64,000 nucleotides of DNA from Salvia splendens (lineage: Eukaryota; Streptophyta; Magnoliopsida; Lamiales; Lamiaceae), in the NCBI RefSeq assembly GCF_004379255.2, contig NC_056033.1, positions 40,078,719 through 40,142,718 on the forward strand, written 5' to 3'. Below, one piece after another: positions 1 to 10,301 of the stretch. The stretch's first letter is position 1. Each line of letters opens with the position of its first letter. The position numbers and the translations under genes are program-made. The notes under the pieces were generated by a model. It saw only the letters and a program-made list of their open reading frames with translations. It searched no databases and had not been told where the DNA came from.

Positions 1-1000
1 CGATAAGATTAAAGTAACCCTAGGCACAAAAAATGTGAATTTTTAATGTTTGAGAGCATTTTCGACCATAATTACTAGTATACTAGTACTAGTTACTATT
101 TTTGTATTTTTAATTACTTAAAATAGGTTATTGTCATTATATATTTAAAAATAAATACAGCCTTAAAATAGTTTAATTATAATTTATTTATTTTTAAAAT
201 TATTTATTATTCATTATAAAACTCACTCTATACAAAGAAAAAATTAAATCTAATAGTAATTTTTTAATAAAAATATTAAAGTGAATATAGAAAATTCTTT
301 TTGCATGTAGGACTTATTTTTACTTGCAAAATTTAATTAATTTTTTTTATTTGGGAAGGAAAAATATTATAATGAATTATAGTAATTTTTTACTTAAAAA
401 ATGCTACTTAAGTGAAAAATAAATATATTAGTTAAGTTAATTAAAATATAATATAGTGAAGAAGTATTTCTTTTTAAGTATAATAATTAAAATTTAAGTG
501 AATTATATGTAACTTAAATTAAAGTGAACTCTTGCAAGTAACATTTTAATAAAAATATTAAAGTAAAATAAAGTAACTTTTTTATTGTATAAAGCTCAAT
601 CTATATGTTATTCAAGTAATTATTAAAAAAATTTAAGTGAATTATAATTCCAAAGAAATGTTTATATTGTAAAAATATAAAATCAACTAGTACCAAAAAT
701 GTAAATTTTTTCTGCCCGAAAAGGTGCTTTTATATATGTCCAAAAAAATTACATGACTGAAGAGGTACCAAAAATGTTATTTCCAAAGACCAAGAGTGCC
801 CTCCAAGTCATTTAGGGGATTTTTTTAATGCAAATGAGTATAAAAGACCGACAGGTACCAAAAATGTGATTCTTGGGGACCAAAAATGTGATTCTTGGGG
901 ACCAAAAAGACTATAAAATTTTTAGGGATTATTGGTGTATTTTTCGACAAGATCAGAGACTATTAGGGTAGTTCACTCAAATATCTAATCCAATTTAAGC
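1..1000. repeat. AT-rich repeat-like region without genes
   Basis: No coding potential is visible. The phrase 'accaaaaatgtgattcttg' occurs twice in tandem with a 22-23 bp period near 856-905, and related 'ccaaaaatgt' phrases recur at about 690 and 770. Such recurrence is typical of a decayed repetitive element, but I see no termini or target duplication and assign no class. Confidence 0.4.
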
Positions 1001-1014
1001 AAATAAATAGTAAT

Positions 1015-1122
1015 AGTTAAAGTGGGTAAACTGTAAAGTAAAAGCGAGAGTAATGTAGATAAGAGTTTTCGCTACATTATTCTTGCTATTACTATACCAT
1101 TTATCCACTTTACAATTTATTA
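1015..1122. repeat. Imperfect inverted repeat (hairpin), probable MITE core
   Basis: The left arm around 'aaagtgggtaaactgtaaag' pairs with 'ctttacaatttat' and 'atttatccacttt' on the right. The arms are about 45 nt each with a loop near 1060-1070. It resembles the internal palindrome of the Stowaway-like element at 15351-15588. No clear flanking duplication was found. Confidence 0.45.
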
Positions 1123-2100
1123 GTACGATTTTTTTTAAACGAGTGAAAAAAAATTGTCTCAACTTTCTTGGGACAAATGGTATATGACTAATGGATTACT
1201 CCATCCATCCCATAAAAATAAGGACTTTGGGAACGATACCATGAGCGAAGCCACATAGAGGAATGGTGGAGCACATGCCTCTCCTCAAAAAATTTTATCC
1301 ATGCTATTCTTCTTCTAATTTATAAATTTATTTGAAATTCTTCTTTAAATGCCCTTCTCAATATCGTAAAAACTTGTTTATAATAAGATATTGCTAAAGT
1401 TTATGATAAATTACAAACCAGTCCATTATTGTTTACATATTTGTTGTGGAAAATACATACCTTGGTTCTTTATGTGTTGTTGTGGAAGAAATAATATCAT
1501 TAATTTTGATTTAAGGAAAAAATGTAAGAATATATCATAATGAGAAAAAGACGACGGTAGGAAAGATGATGCCATGGTCGGCGTTAGGTATATCAAGATT
1601 GAAGAGTTATAAAAATTTGAATATTTTAATTTGTAATAATAATATTAATGTTGATAGTATTTGTGATTTTAGTGTTAATGTTGTTTATAAGGATTTTTTT
1701 TAAAAGATGAACATCTTTTTAGGTCCATGAACTTTGCAGAAGTATCATTTTAGGTCCATGAACTTTGAAAATATCATTTTAGGTCCGTCAACTATAAGTT
1801 AATATCATTTGAGGTATTTTGAACTTTTTTTAGATGAAAATGCCCTTAAGGCATTTTTTCATTTGAGGTATCATTTTTAAAAACTTGTGAACTATTGTTT
1901 TGTTGTTATCATGTAAAGTTATATTCTTATTTATGTATATATTTTTTCAATTATGAACTTTTTTCATTAACTATAAGTTGTGCACTAATTAGTTTGCATT
2001 GATGGTGTTTTATTGTGATTGCTTTGTTTGTATTAGAATTTTGAATGTTCTAATCAATACTATTTGTTTTTTAAAATTATATTTAATTAATTAATCTTTC
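1123..2100. other. Intergenic AT-rich stretch
   Basis: No gene is seen. A partial 'ctccatccatcccataaaaa' motif near 1200 looks like one broken end of a Stowaway-like MITE. The phrase 'aggtccatgaactttg' is repeated around 1720-1770, which suggests old transposon sequence. Confidence 0.4.
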
Positions 2101-2127
2101 ATTTATCTTATTTAATATAATGATATA

Positions 2128-2290
2128 GAATTATGGCATTGGAATATGGCAATATGAATTATGGTATTGGAATATGGCAATATGAATTATGGTATTGGAA
2201 TATGGCAATAGTAAGAGAGCCCTTAACACAGCCTTGGAATATGGTATTAGAATTATGGTATTGGAATATGGCAATAGTAAGAGAGCCCTT
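2128..2290 (+). repeat. Minisatellite-like tandem repeat (about 32-33 bp unit)
   Basis: The unit 'attatggtattggaatatgg' plus 'caatatga' or 'caatagta' is repeated about five times with small changes, with one interruption ('gagagcccttaacacag'). It lies inside the presumed Helitron tail that ends at 2574. Confidence 0.7.
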
Positions 2291-2299
2291 TTATCAATT

Positions 2300-2574
2300 T
2301 GAACACAGATAAAAGGTTGGCAGAGCTATAAAGTCAAATAAAATAGTCTTCTTTAAACAAAAAGCTATTTCATTGATTCATTATAAGTCAAATAAACAAA
2401 AATCTATTTCATTGATTCATTCTGTGTAAAAGGGTGGCAGTGTCATAAAGTCAAATAAAATAGTCTTTTTTGAACAAAAAACTACCTATTAAAAGCTTAT
2501 TTTCATTGATTTATTATGTGTAATTAATATGTGAAAATTCTATGGCCCGTATATAGCACGGGTGGCAATACTAG
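2300..2574 (+). mobile_element. Helitron 3' terminal region
   Basis: The segment ends with a short GC-rich hairpin, 'gcccgt' (2545-2550) pairing with 'acggg' (2558-2562), followed by 'tggcaata' and the terminal CTAG at 2571-2574. The next base is T. Helitrons characteristically end in a hairpin followed by CTRR and insert between A and T. Upstream there are two diverged copies of a stretch containing 'aaagtcaaataaaatagtct'. The 5' TC end could not be placed, so the true left limit is unknown, and no Helitron helicase ORF is seen; this would be a non-autonomous element. Confidence 0.55.
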
Positions 2575-3012
2575 TTATACTACTAAAGAAGAAGTATTAT
2601 ATGAGGAGAAAACTAAGATTATTTTTATGCAAAATTATAATAAATGTGGTCACTATTTAAAGAGAATGAGATGTTATAAATTTTATTATATTTTTTAATA
2701 AATATACAAAAAAAATACTATGCATTAAAAAATATCATCCAGTGATATTGTAGCATGCAAGACCAAGTGGTTCGAGCTTGATCGATGTGTTAAATTGGGA
2801 ATAATTTTTAAATTACAATTCGGTCTATTTATGACTAACCAGGCGAAAAGTACAAACATTGCCCTTCCAATTGACCTGTGGCTTTTGGATAGTCGGCGCC
2901 CGCCTCTTCTTCAGAAGTGTCCTCAACAACCGGCAGTCTTCGGTCACCGCTTTTGGTGCAGGTTTACATCACCATTATTTGAGTTTTATTTGTCCCAGCT
3001 AACTAACACTTA

Positions 3013-3264
3013 CTCCCTCCGTACCACATAATTTGAACCAGTTTTCCATTTTGGACCGTCTCACATAATTTGACTCATTTCAATTTTACCATTTTTGGTA
3101 GTGGACTCCACATTCCACTAACTCATTCCTACTCACATTTAATTATAAAATTAATATATAAAAGTAAGACCCACATTCCACTAACTTTTTCAACCCAATT
3201 TTCATTACATTTCTTAAAACCCGTGCCCGGTCAAAGTGTCCCAAATTATGTGGGACGAAGGGAG
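3013..3264. mobile_element. Stowaway-like MITE (copy A, 252 bp)
   Basis: The element begins 'ctccctccgtaccacataat' and ends with the inverse complement 'attatgtgggacgaagggag', flanked by TA on both sides (3011-3012 and 3265-3266). TA duplication plus CTCCCTCCGT termini are the hallmark of Tc1/mariner-type Stowaway MITEs. It is closely related to the copy at 57212-57463; small spurious ORFs within the two copies are near-identical. Confidence 0.8.
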
Positions 3265-3338
3265 TATTTTTTTACTGTTAGTAATTGATCACACATTTCA
3301 TTAACTTAATTAACTCATATTATATTATAAAAATAATA

Positions 3339-3596
3339 CCCCCTCCGTCCCAGTTTTAGAGTCACATTTAGAATTTTCCATATTTGGACATAAAATTTTA
3401 CCCCATTATTCAACAAAATTACACCCAAATGCCATTATCTACACAAAAAAAAACAAAAGTCAACCTATCTCATTTTCCAACAACTCACTTCATTTATTAC
3501 ACACTCCAACATCTCACTTCATTAATTGCACACTCCATCAATTTATTAAAATCCGTGCCATAACTAAATGGCACTCCAAATGTGGGATGGAGGGAG
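3339..3596. mobile_element. Stowaway-like MITE (copy B, 258 bp)
   Basis: The termini are 'ccccctccgtcccag' and 'tgtgggatggagggag' with TA at 3337-3338 and 3597-3598. It is a different subfamily from copy A (interior 'tagagtcacatttagaattt'). It lies 74 bp after copy A. Confidence 0.75.
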
Positions 3597-3683
3597 TAGT
3601 ATTTAAATGTGAGACTCACATTTCATTAACTTTTTTTATCCATATTTCACTATATTTCTTAAAGCGTGTGTCAAGTCAACCGG

Positions 3684-4231
3684 TAGGGCTGACAATTTTT
3701 AACCCGACACGTTAATCCGACATGTATCCGCACGAAAATAATGGGTTTGGATCAAGTCTTACTGGGTTCGTGTTTTTATTGGGTTGACCCATTAAGAACC
3801 CGAAAATTCGGGTTGGATGCGGGTTGGATACGGGTAACCCATTAAGAAATAATATTATTATTTTCATTATTTTATCATTTATAAAAAAAAATAATGCTTT
3901 ACAAAATTCTTGTAAATCAAGATTAAATCGTGGAAAGTGGCTTTTTACCATATAAATCAAGTTTAAAATTAGGTTAAATTGTGTAATATCAAGTTTTAAT
4001 CGTGTAATATCGGGTTTAGGTCGTTATCATGTCGTGTCAACCCATATTATATCGTGTCGTTAACGGGTTTGTGTTGGGTTCGGATCGTGTTCGGGTTTGA
4101 GGGTAGCAGGTCGGGTTCGTGTTCGGATTGACAGTTTCCTTAACATGTCGGATTCGGGTTAAATCTTATTGGGTTGGGTCGTTATCAGGTTGGTCCGATA
4201 ACGACCCAATGCGCACGATTTGCCACCCCTA
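3684..4231. mobile_element. hAT-like non-autonomous element (copy 1, 548 bp)
   Basis: The termini are 'tagggctgacaa' at the left and 'ttgccacccccta'-type sequence ('ttgccacccct' plus 'a') at the right, forming about 12-bp inverted repeats. The flanking 8-mers are 'tcaaccgg' (3676-3683) and 'taaaccgg' (4232-4239), a 7/8 target duplication as expected for hAT. The interior is full of 'cgggttcggatcgtgttcgg'-type runs. It is homologous to the elements at 20792-21350 and 39985-40448. It encodes no transposase. Confidence 0.8.
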
Positions 4232-4495
4232 TAAACCGGTGTCAATTAATAAAAAACCGGATGAAGTATTATTTTTATACAAACACGATCTTTGATGACT
4301 TTTCTAAAAAAATTAACTATTTAATTAAGTACAGCAACACACTTGCACACATAAGATATTTTCTGATTTCGGAGTAATAGAATAAAGATTGAATAAAAAA
4401 CTTATAATATATCCACAATCATACAAAAAAGGAAAGTGTGGGAAGGCATCGAAGTCCCAACAACAACAAAAGCAATAAACACCATAACTTGTGTT

Positions 4496-5158
4496 TTATA
4501 ACAGACCGAGGAAGCGAATAACTTCACTTTTAGTCCCCTTCACATTGTTGTTGTAGTCCGTAGCATTTTCTCGTAATCTCTTTCTCATCGCCGCGCGTTT
4601 CTTCCTGCCACCACCGTTTTCCGACATAGATTTTGCAGATGCAATCATTGCGTCAAGATCATTGATGGCTCTTTCGACGCCGATAATCATAAGGCTTGTG
4701 ATCTCCTTGTGTTTCTTGACAGCAGCCTCACGCTTCTCCAGAAGTGAATGGATCCAATTCCTGAGCTCCAGTAACAGAATGGCGGCCGAAGCTCCGGCCG
4801 CCGCCACCGTGGCCATTTTTGCATTGGCAGCGGCAGCGGCTGCGGTGACGGAGGCAGCGCCGGCGAAAAGGACGGCAGACAGCTTCTTGTGGGTGTCTAG
4901 GTGATCCAGCCTCGTACCGCAGTTTTTTCGGACAGATTGTAGAGTCTCCCGCAGCATATGGTGCTGCTTATGAAGAGATGATAAAGGAGGTAAGAAGTTA
5001 CCTTGGTCGAGTGTCAGGGGCGAATAGTAGTTGTGAGCAAACTCAGACAACTTATGGTGATCGTCCTTGAGCAGAGCCTCGAACGCAATAAGCAATTGTT
5101 GATTGGGTTGATCATCAGAGTGTACGTCAATCGCGATGATGTTGAAGTTGGTTGCCAT
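4496..5158 (-). CDS. Single-exon helical protein of unknown function (220 aa)
   Basis: A single open frame of 220 residues. Residues about 104-136 form an Ala-rich hydrophobic segment (LFAGAASVTAAAAAANAKMA and on) that could be one or two membrane-spanning helices. It is followed by a Glu/Lys/Arg-rich helical part and a basic tail with a GGRKKRAAMRKR cluster. The layout (helical N-terminal half, short hydrophobic core, charged helix) is reminiscent of plant UPF0496/BYPASS-type proteins, but no diagnostic motif was recognised and that is a weak inference. The ATG at 5158 is chosen although the frame stays open further upstream: a TATA box at 5260-5267 on this strand would place transcription start near 5230, leaving 5158 as the first ATG in the message and the ATG at 5284 upstream of the promoter. 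Confidence 0.6.
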   Translation of the reverse strand: MATNFNIIAIDVHSDDQPNQQLLIAFEALLKDDHHKLSEFAHNYYSPLTLDQGNFLPPLSSLHKQHHMLRETLQSVRKNCGTRLDHLDTHKKLSAVLFAGAASVTAAAAAANAKMATVAAAGASAAILLLELRNWIHSLLEKREAAVKKHKEITSLMIIGVERAINDLDAMIASAKSMSENGGGRKKRAAMRKRLRENATDYNNNVKGTKSEVIRFLGLL

Positions 5159-5259
5159 GGCTTTGATGTGTTCGAGAGAAGATATACTCTGTATAACCGA
5201 TAACGGAAGAAGAAGTTTGGTTGGTTCTCGATACGTAGACCAGTATGTGAGTGAACTCG

Positions 5260-5267
5260 TTATATAG
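5260..5267 (-). promoter_or_regulatory. TATA box for the 4496-5158 gene
   Basis: The minus strand reads 'gcctatataacgag' here, about 100 nt before the ATG at 5158. It also serves as evidence for the start codon choice. Confidence 0.55.
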
Positions 5268-5293
5268 GCGGCCAAATGAATCATGGTACTCAA

Positions 5294-7020
5294 CTGTTGG
5301 GGACACGGAAATAGGATTTCTATACAATTATTCCATCCACTTGGGTGATTTTCAATAAACTGAAGTCGGCCTCATATTATTAAATTTTTAAATTTAACTG
5401 AATTTAATTAAAAATTAATTTTATTATTTATTGTATTATTATATAGCAATAAGAAATTGTAAAATGATTTCGAACTTGATTCGAATTAACTATACAATAT
5501 TCAGTACAAAAAATGGAGTATATACTTTTACTTAAATATACAAATATTTAAATTAAAATTTCAGTTTTTTTAAGTGATGCAAAATGATTATTATGAAATT
5601 TATCTTGAATCAATTATATTTATAAATAAATTTCCAATGTAAAATGTTTAAAAAGTATTTATCACTGCCATAAATATGTTCGAGTATTCATAATATATTA
5701 TGAAAATATTAAGTAATTATTTTTATGTTGAATAATATTTATTTTTATAATACTTCTCTTATAATACTCCCTCCATCTCATAAAAATAAGACAATGGATA
5801 TGGCACTAGAATTAGAATAAAATTGGTAAATTAAGAGAGAAGAAGAATGATATAATAAAAACAAGAATAAATATATCAAATAAAAAGAAAGAAGGATAAG
5901 GAAATCACGTTTCTATCTCATTATTAAAAATGTAAATTAAGAATGAAACTAAGGAAAGTTGCAAGGAAATACCCCGGGGTCTAAATTCTCGGGAAAGTTG
6001 CAAGGAAAATCAGCCCGTTCATTTTTTTGCAAGGAAATCAGCCCGTTCTTTTTTTTTCTTTTTTAAATGTGACCTTAATTCACAAATTTTTTCTTCTACT
6101 TTGTTTCACATATGTTAAAATATGTGCAAATCAAAGTGTGACAACAAATGAGAGGAGGACATATTAAATTGATTCGAATTTTCAAATTGAATTGAATTTT
6201 ATTTGATTTTTTGTTAATTCAGATTGATTTGTAAAAAATAAAAAATATACGAAATCTAAACTATATTTAATATATATATATATATATATAATTTTGTTTA
6301 AAATTGTTTTTATTTAATACGTCCATCTAGCAATAGCAATCCCATTATATCATTTTTTAATATGCCAATAAGAGTCTCATTTTACTTGTAAATAAAAGTA
6401 AGATATATTATTAACTTTTTGAACTCATGTTTCTTCATAATTATTAAAACTTGTGCCAAAAAAGAGAACTCCTAAAGTCCTAATGATGGATGGAGGGAAC
6501 AATAGTAATTAAAAAAAAAACATATTTCAGATTTTGGAAATTTTAGAAAATTTGGTATATTTCAATTTTTTTGGTTTGAAATTAGTTAAGAAAGTTGAAA
6601 TTTTGGGTTTGGATATTCGAATTGGCAAATTTATACTAAAATTTTCAATTTTTTTTGGATCTGTTAAAATTTGGTAAAAATTTAAATGTTCACCCCCCTA
6701 TACTTATTTATGAAGGGTGTGCCTGTCTACTATCCCTCTAAGGAAAGGAATTAATTAATTAAGTACTGTATAAATTAATCAAAGCAATCCTATATTAATT
6801 ATTGCTACATGTTCATCTGTAGATTGTAGATAGAGATTCATACCCAGGGAAAAGTAGGGCCAAGACAAATTCAAATAAAAATATACATTATAGAAGAAAT
6901 TCAAATTATAAAATTACTACATACACAAAACTAACCATTATTTTTACTAAACATAAATCAATAGCCTACTAAGCATTAAACTTACTGCAATAGAGTTACT
7001 AAGATACATCATACAGTACA
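5294..7020. other. AT-rich intergenic region with MITE fragments
   Basis: No gene was found. A left half of a Stowaway-like element starts at about 5767 ('ctccctccatctcataaaaa') without a recognisable right end, and a right end ('gatggatggagggaac') lies near 6485-6500. Near 5955-6045 the phrase 'ttgcaaggaaa' recurs beside 'atcagcccgttc'. A short (TA)n run is at about 6270-6290. Confidence 0.5.
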
Positions 7021-7214
7021 TGTGATTTACACCGAGCCTCAGACTTTCTCTTCCATTACAACCACCTTTTTTCCACCGGGAACTGAAGACTCGAAACTAG
7101 ATATGACGGTTACAAGTTGACAGCCGGACTTGCCTGTATTTCATGAAGAGCCACAATTTAGACACACTGTGAAATCTAGTTAAATAATTCACTGTTCTGA
7201 GTATAAAGCCTTGG

Positions 7215-7452
7215 TCAAGCAGTCACCTTGAATAGAAGATCTTGAACAATATTCTCCCACGGCAATGAGATGGATATTAAACAGCACTTGAGGGGCAACA
7301 TCTCGCCATCCAAGGACGACGCTGCAGCATAAGCCTGCTTTGCTGCCGCTGATGCTACAGACGCTGCTTTGCGTACAATAGTTCCTAATCGAAGACCCCT
7401 TTTAGATATCTGAATCGGTGATTGAGGATCTATATCCACCTTGCTCTGATCT
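7215..7452 (-). CDS. Terminal exon of an unrecognised gene, or gene fragment
   Basis: The frame starts right after a good splice acceptor on the minus strand ('cacgtcctccacag', exon from 7452) and encodes about 78 residues ending at the stop at 7215-7217. It contains an Ala-rich run (RKAASVASAAAKQAYAAASS) and a conserved-looking tail (LPLKCCLISISLPWENIV). Its coding character is good, but I could not find convincing upstream exons between 7500 and 8000, and I do not recognise the family. It may be the last exon of a gene whose upstream part was lost to the transposon-rich DNA that follows, or a small gene with a short first exon I missed. Confidence 0.4.
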
Positions 7453-7987
7453 GTGGAGGACGTGCAAAAATTTAACATGTATGATGCCAAAATTCACACT
7501 ACGCATTCAAAATCTGTGCGATTGGAAGCCATGGTAAGTAGCGACTATAAAAGGATGCAAATTAGAGACGTCCATCTTCTTTTTGCCATCTCAGGTAAGA
7601 TGATTATGTTTATGGATGAACCGGTAGGTTACGAGCTGCCATGGAGAATTGTAGTCCATCTTCTATGATAATTGTAGTCACCACTTGCATAGGAAGTTAT
7701 GCAATGCATGCCCACTCACTCGGATTTCGATGAAAATAAGGTGGGCACGGAACGGCACCGTTCCGGTGAGGTAACGTTATTCAACAAAATCACTCTCACG
7801 AGAAACAATTTAAGTACTTCAATTCGGCCACTAACACCCAGCCTTTACAGCCAATTTTGGGGATTTCCGGAATTCCTTAATAGAAAAATCAGTGCCTGGC
7901 GTGCTGCGAGTTCTCAGATTTTACTGCGGTGTTGTTTACAACTTTTCATGAAGGTTTAACTAAATTATAGGTAGTTCAACGTTTATT

Positions 7988-8882
7988 TCGGGCCTGTTTG
8001 GTAACGAATGTGGGATACAGGAACATATATAAAATAAGTTAAGAAATGCGGGCTTTATATCAAGATATGCTCTAATAAGGTTTTTTTCGTAGTTGTTTGG
8101 TGAATGATTAATTATCTTGATTTTTATATTAGATAATACATTAAATGACATAATTACCCTTATTTTGATATATGTATACAACAAATTTAATAACTTAATT
8201 AGCTACTACTAATCTAATAATGTAAATAATTACCTCCATCAAAGATTAAAATAATACCCATATTCATTGAAGAATAAAGCTACCTCCCCAAAATTGAGAA
8301 TCCATAATCAAAAGAACAAAAAAATAATATATATTCCACAATTCAAGTAATTTTTTAAAAAATCAAATAGTCTCAAATTAACCACATCATCATCGCTGCC
8401 ATGGAGAATCACAGAGAAGAATCGGTTGAACCATTTGAACGGAAAAAATCAGATGGAAAAATTGGTCAACCACTATAGAAATTCAGGCCATGAATCTGCG
8501 TCGGCCAGCGATGCGCCGAAGGTTGTGCTCCGGCGGAGGCTGCAGAGTGAAACACAATCCAAAATTTGAAGGGCCACTAAGATCGTAAACACTACCTCAG
8601 GAGTATCTGGACAATCGTCGTGACAGAGGAATGGGGTGATCTTGCCGTTGGTATGAACTTAATGGACTAGAAGAGGGAGAATCATGGGAGGAGGGGATCG
8701 GTGGGAGAGGGGAAGTCGTGAGGAAGGGTAGCATCGGAAATCCCGAGAGAAAAGATACATAACCCACCAATTTTGTGGGTTACATAAATGAGCATAACAG
8801 GGTACTTTTGGCCGGGCCAAGACGGGCCTTTCTCTTTTATTGGGCTTTGTGTTAAGCTTTTCTTAGATACCAAACAAATAGA
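7988..8882. mobile_element. Probable non-autonomous DNA transposon with 'tgtttggta' termini
   Basis: The left end 'gggcctgtttggtaacg' and right end 'agataccaaacaaatag' form an imperfect inverted repeat around TGTTTGGTA. The interior is non-coding with a GC-richer centre (about 8480-8800) that may be captured sequence. The target duplication is not clear, so the limits are approximate. Confidence 0.4.
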
Positions 8883-9990
8883 AATGTCAAGATATAATTC
8901 TTTATCTTGACATTATATTCTGTTTATTATATTTCAAATTATGTAAAGAATACCATCTAAATTATAGTATATGTCGTACTATGAAAAAATTCTATAATTT
9001 TTGTGGTATTACATTAGACTAACCATATTTAATTTCACTACTATATTGCCGTTTTTAATTTTAATTTTTTTTATTATTATACGCCTACTTATTTTCTTTT
9101 TTGTTGTAGTAGTAATAAATTTGACGTTTTTTTTTCATTTTATTGTTCTCTTTCTTGATTTCTTATTTGTTTTTTTATTGAAACTCAGTAGGCCTTTTAA
9201 TATGCATGAATTGTCATCTCTCTCTCCCCAAGTTGCAATTATGTGCATATTTAGTAGGAAAGATAACTCATTGATGTTTAAAATTATAATTATAGGACTA
9301 AAAATTAATCTCAAAACTAAATAACAGAACAAAAACTTTGAGTTTTAACTCTGTGGGCCATAGTACTCCAATTCATTATAGAATTGATTTCTTTAGATTG
9401 CTTGAAATTGAAAATTGGAAGGGTGAACATGGTATAAGGGGTACATTGTAAAAAGAGGAGTATAAAATTTGGTTGAATTATGATCAATCAATTATATTAT
9501 ACCTTTATCTTTTAATTGTCTTAATGATGAAAATATTACGTGCTAGCTATGCATTTGAATTATGACTGTGGTGCGTACATGTATATAAATTTAAAAAGTA
9601 ATAAGTGTACCAAAAGACGTTGTTAAAAAGTAATAAGTGTACCAAAAGACGTTGTTTAAAACCGAAAATTTTGTCTACATAGCATATTATGGGAATTTAC
9701 AAAAAAATGTTAAAAATAAGATCGTGGAAAATGACGATAAAATTTACCAAATTTGATAATTATTCTGTCAATTTACACTTAATTAAACACACCACGCTTG
9801 ATTAGTGTATATAAATCCATGATCAAATTACAGCTTGAGCTCTCTGCTCTCCTCTATTAATTATGATAAATGGGTTCGCATTTTATAAATTATTATGAAT
9901 GGTAATTAATACTCCATTTATACTTATATAAGGTGAGAATACAATCATACATAATGATATAGTAGTAATATTCTCTATTTCTCTCTCTAT
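8883..9990. other. Intergenic region upstream of the 10 kb gene
   Basis: AT-rich and without a gene. A perfect 32-bp tandem duplication lies at 9592-9655. The stretch 9960-9999 is pyrimidine-rich and ends in a TATA run that probably is the promoter of the small gene at 10038. Confidence 0.5.
9592..9655. repeat. Perfect 32-bp tandem duplication (2 copies)
   Basis: The 32-bp unit, which includes 'aagtaataagtgtaccaaaa', occurs at 9592-9623 and again identically at 9624-9655. Confidence 0.9.
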
Positions 9991-10037
9991 ATATATATGT
10001 GCGCTATTTCAGTTACTCAAAACGCATTCCACTCGTC

Positions 10038-10301
10038 ATGGCAATCACCACCTTCACCGCCGCGCACAGAGCGAGCCGCCGGGCCTCCTCCAACCGTGCC
10101 GTGGCCACACGGATCGTGAACGGCATCACCGATGTGTTCTTCGCATCATTGGAGATATGCTTGTGCATTAGAATCTCAACAGACGAAGGTGATTTTAGAG
10201 ACGACGAAGATGAAGCCACTCCTCTTCTTTTCAACAGTAGAAAAAAGGTGAATATCTTGAATACGACTACGACGAGAGAGAATATTAATCTCTTTATGTA
10301 A
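10038..10301 (+). CDS. Small uncharacterised plant protein (87 aa)
   Basis: A single open frame starting MAITTFTAAHRASRRASS. A basic N-terminal half (Arg/Ala-rich) is followed by a conserved-looking hydrophobic centre (VNGITDVFFASLEICLCIRI) and an acidic stretch (DEGDFRDDEDEATPLL). This layout resembles small plant proteins of unknown function that have a 'DVFFA.LE.C.CI' core; I do not know a function. A TATA-like run 'ctatatatatatatg' at about 9986-9999 lies roughly 40 nt before the ATG, so the 5' leader would be short. The frame is open upstream, but only from a GTG, so the ATG at 10038 is the start. Confidence 0.65.
   Translation: MAITTFTAAHRASRRASSNRAVATRIVNGITDVFFASLEICLCIRISTDEGDFRDDEDEATPLLFNSRKKVNILNTTTTRENINLFM

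Noticed and set aside
9001..9332. Hydrophobic Phe/Ile/Leu-rich open frames
   Set aside because: They come from T-rich low-complexity DNA; no start context, splice sites or conserved motif.
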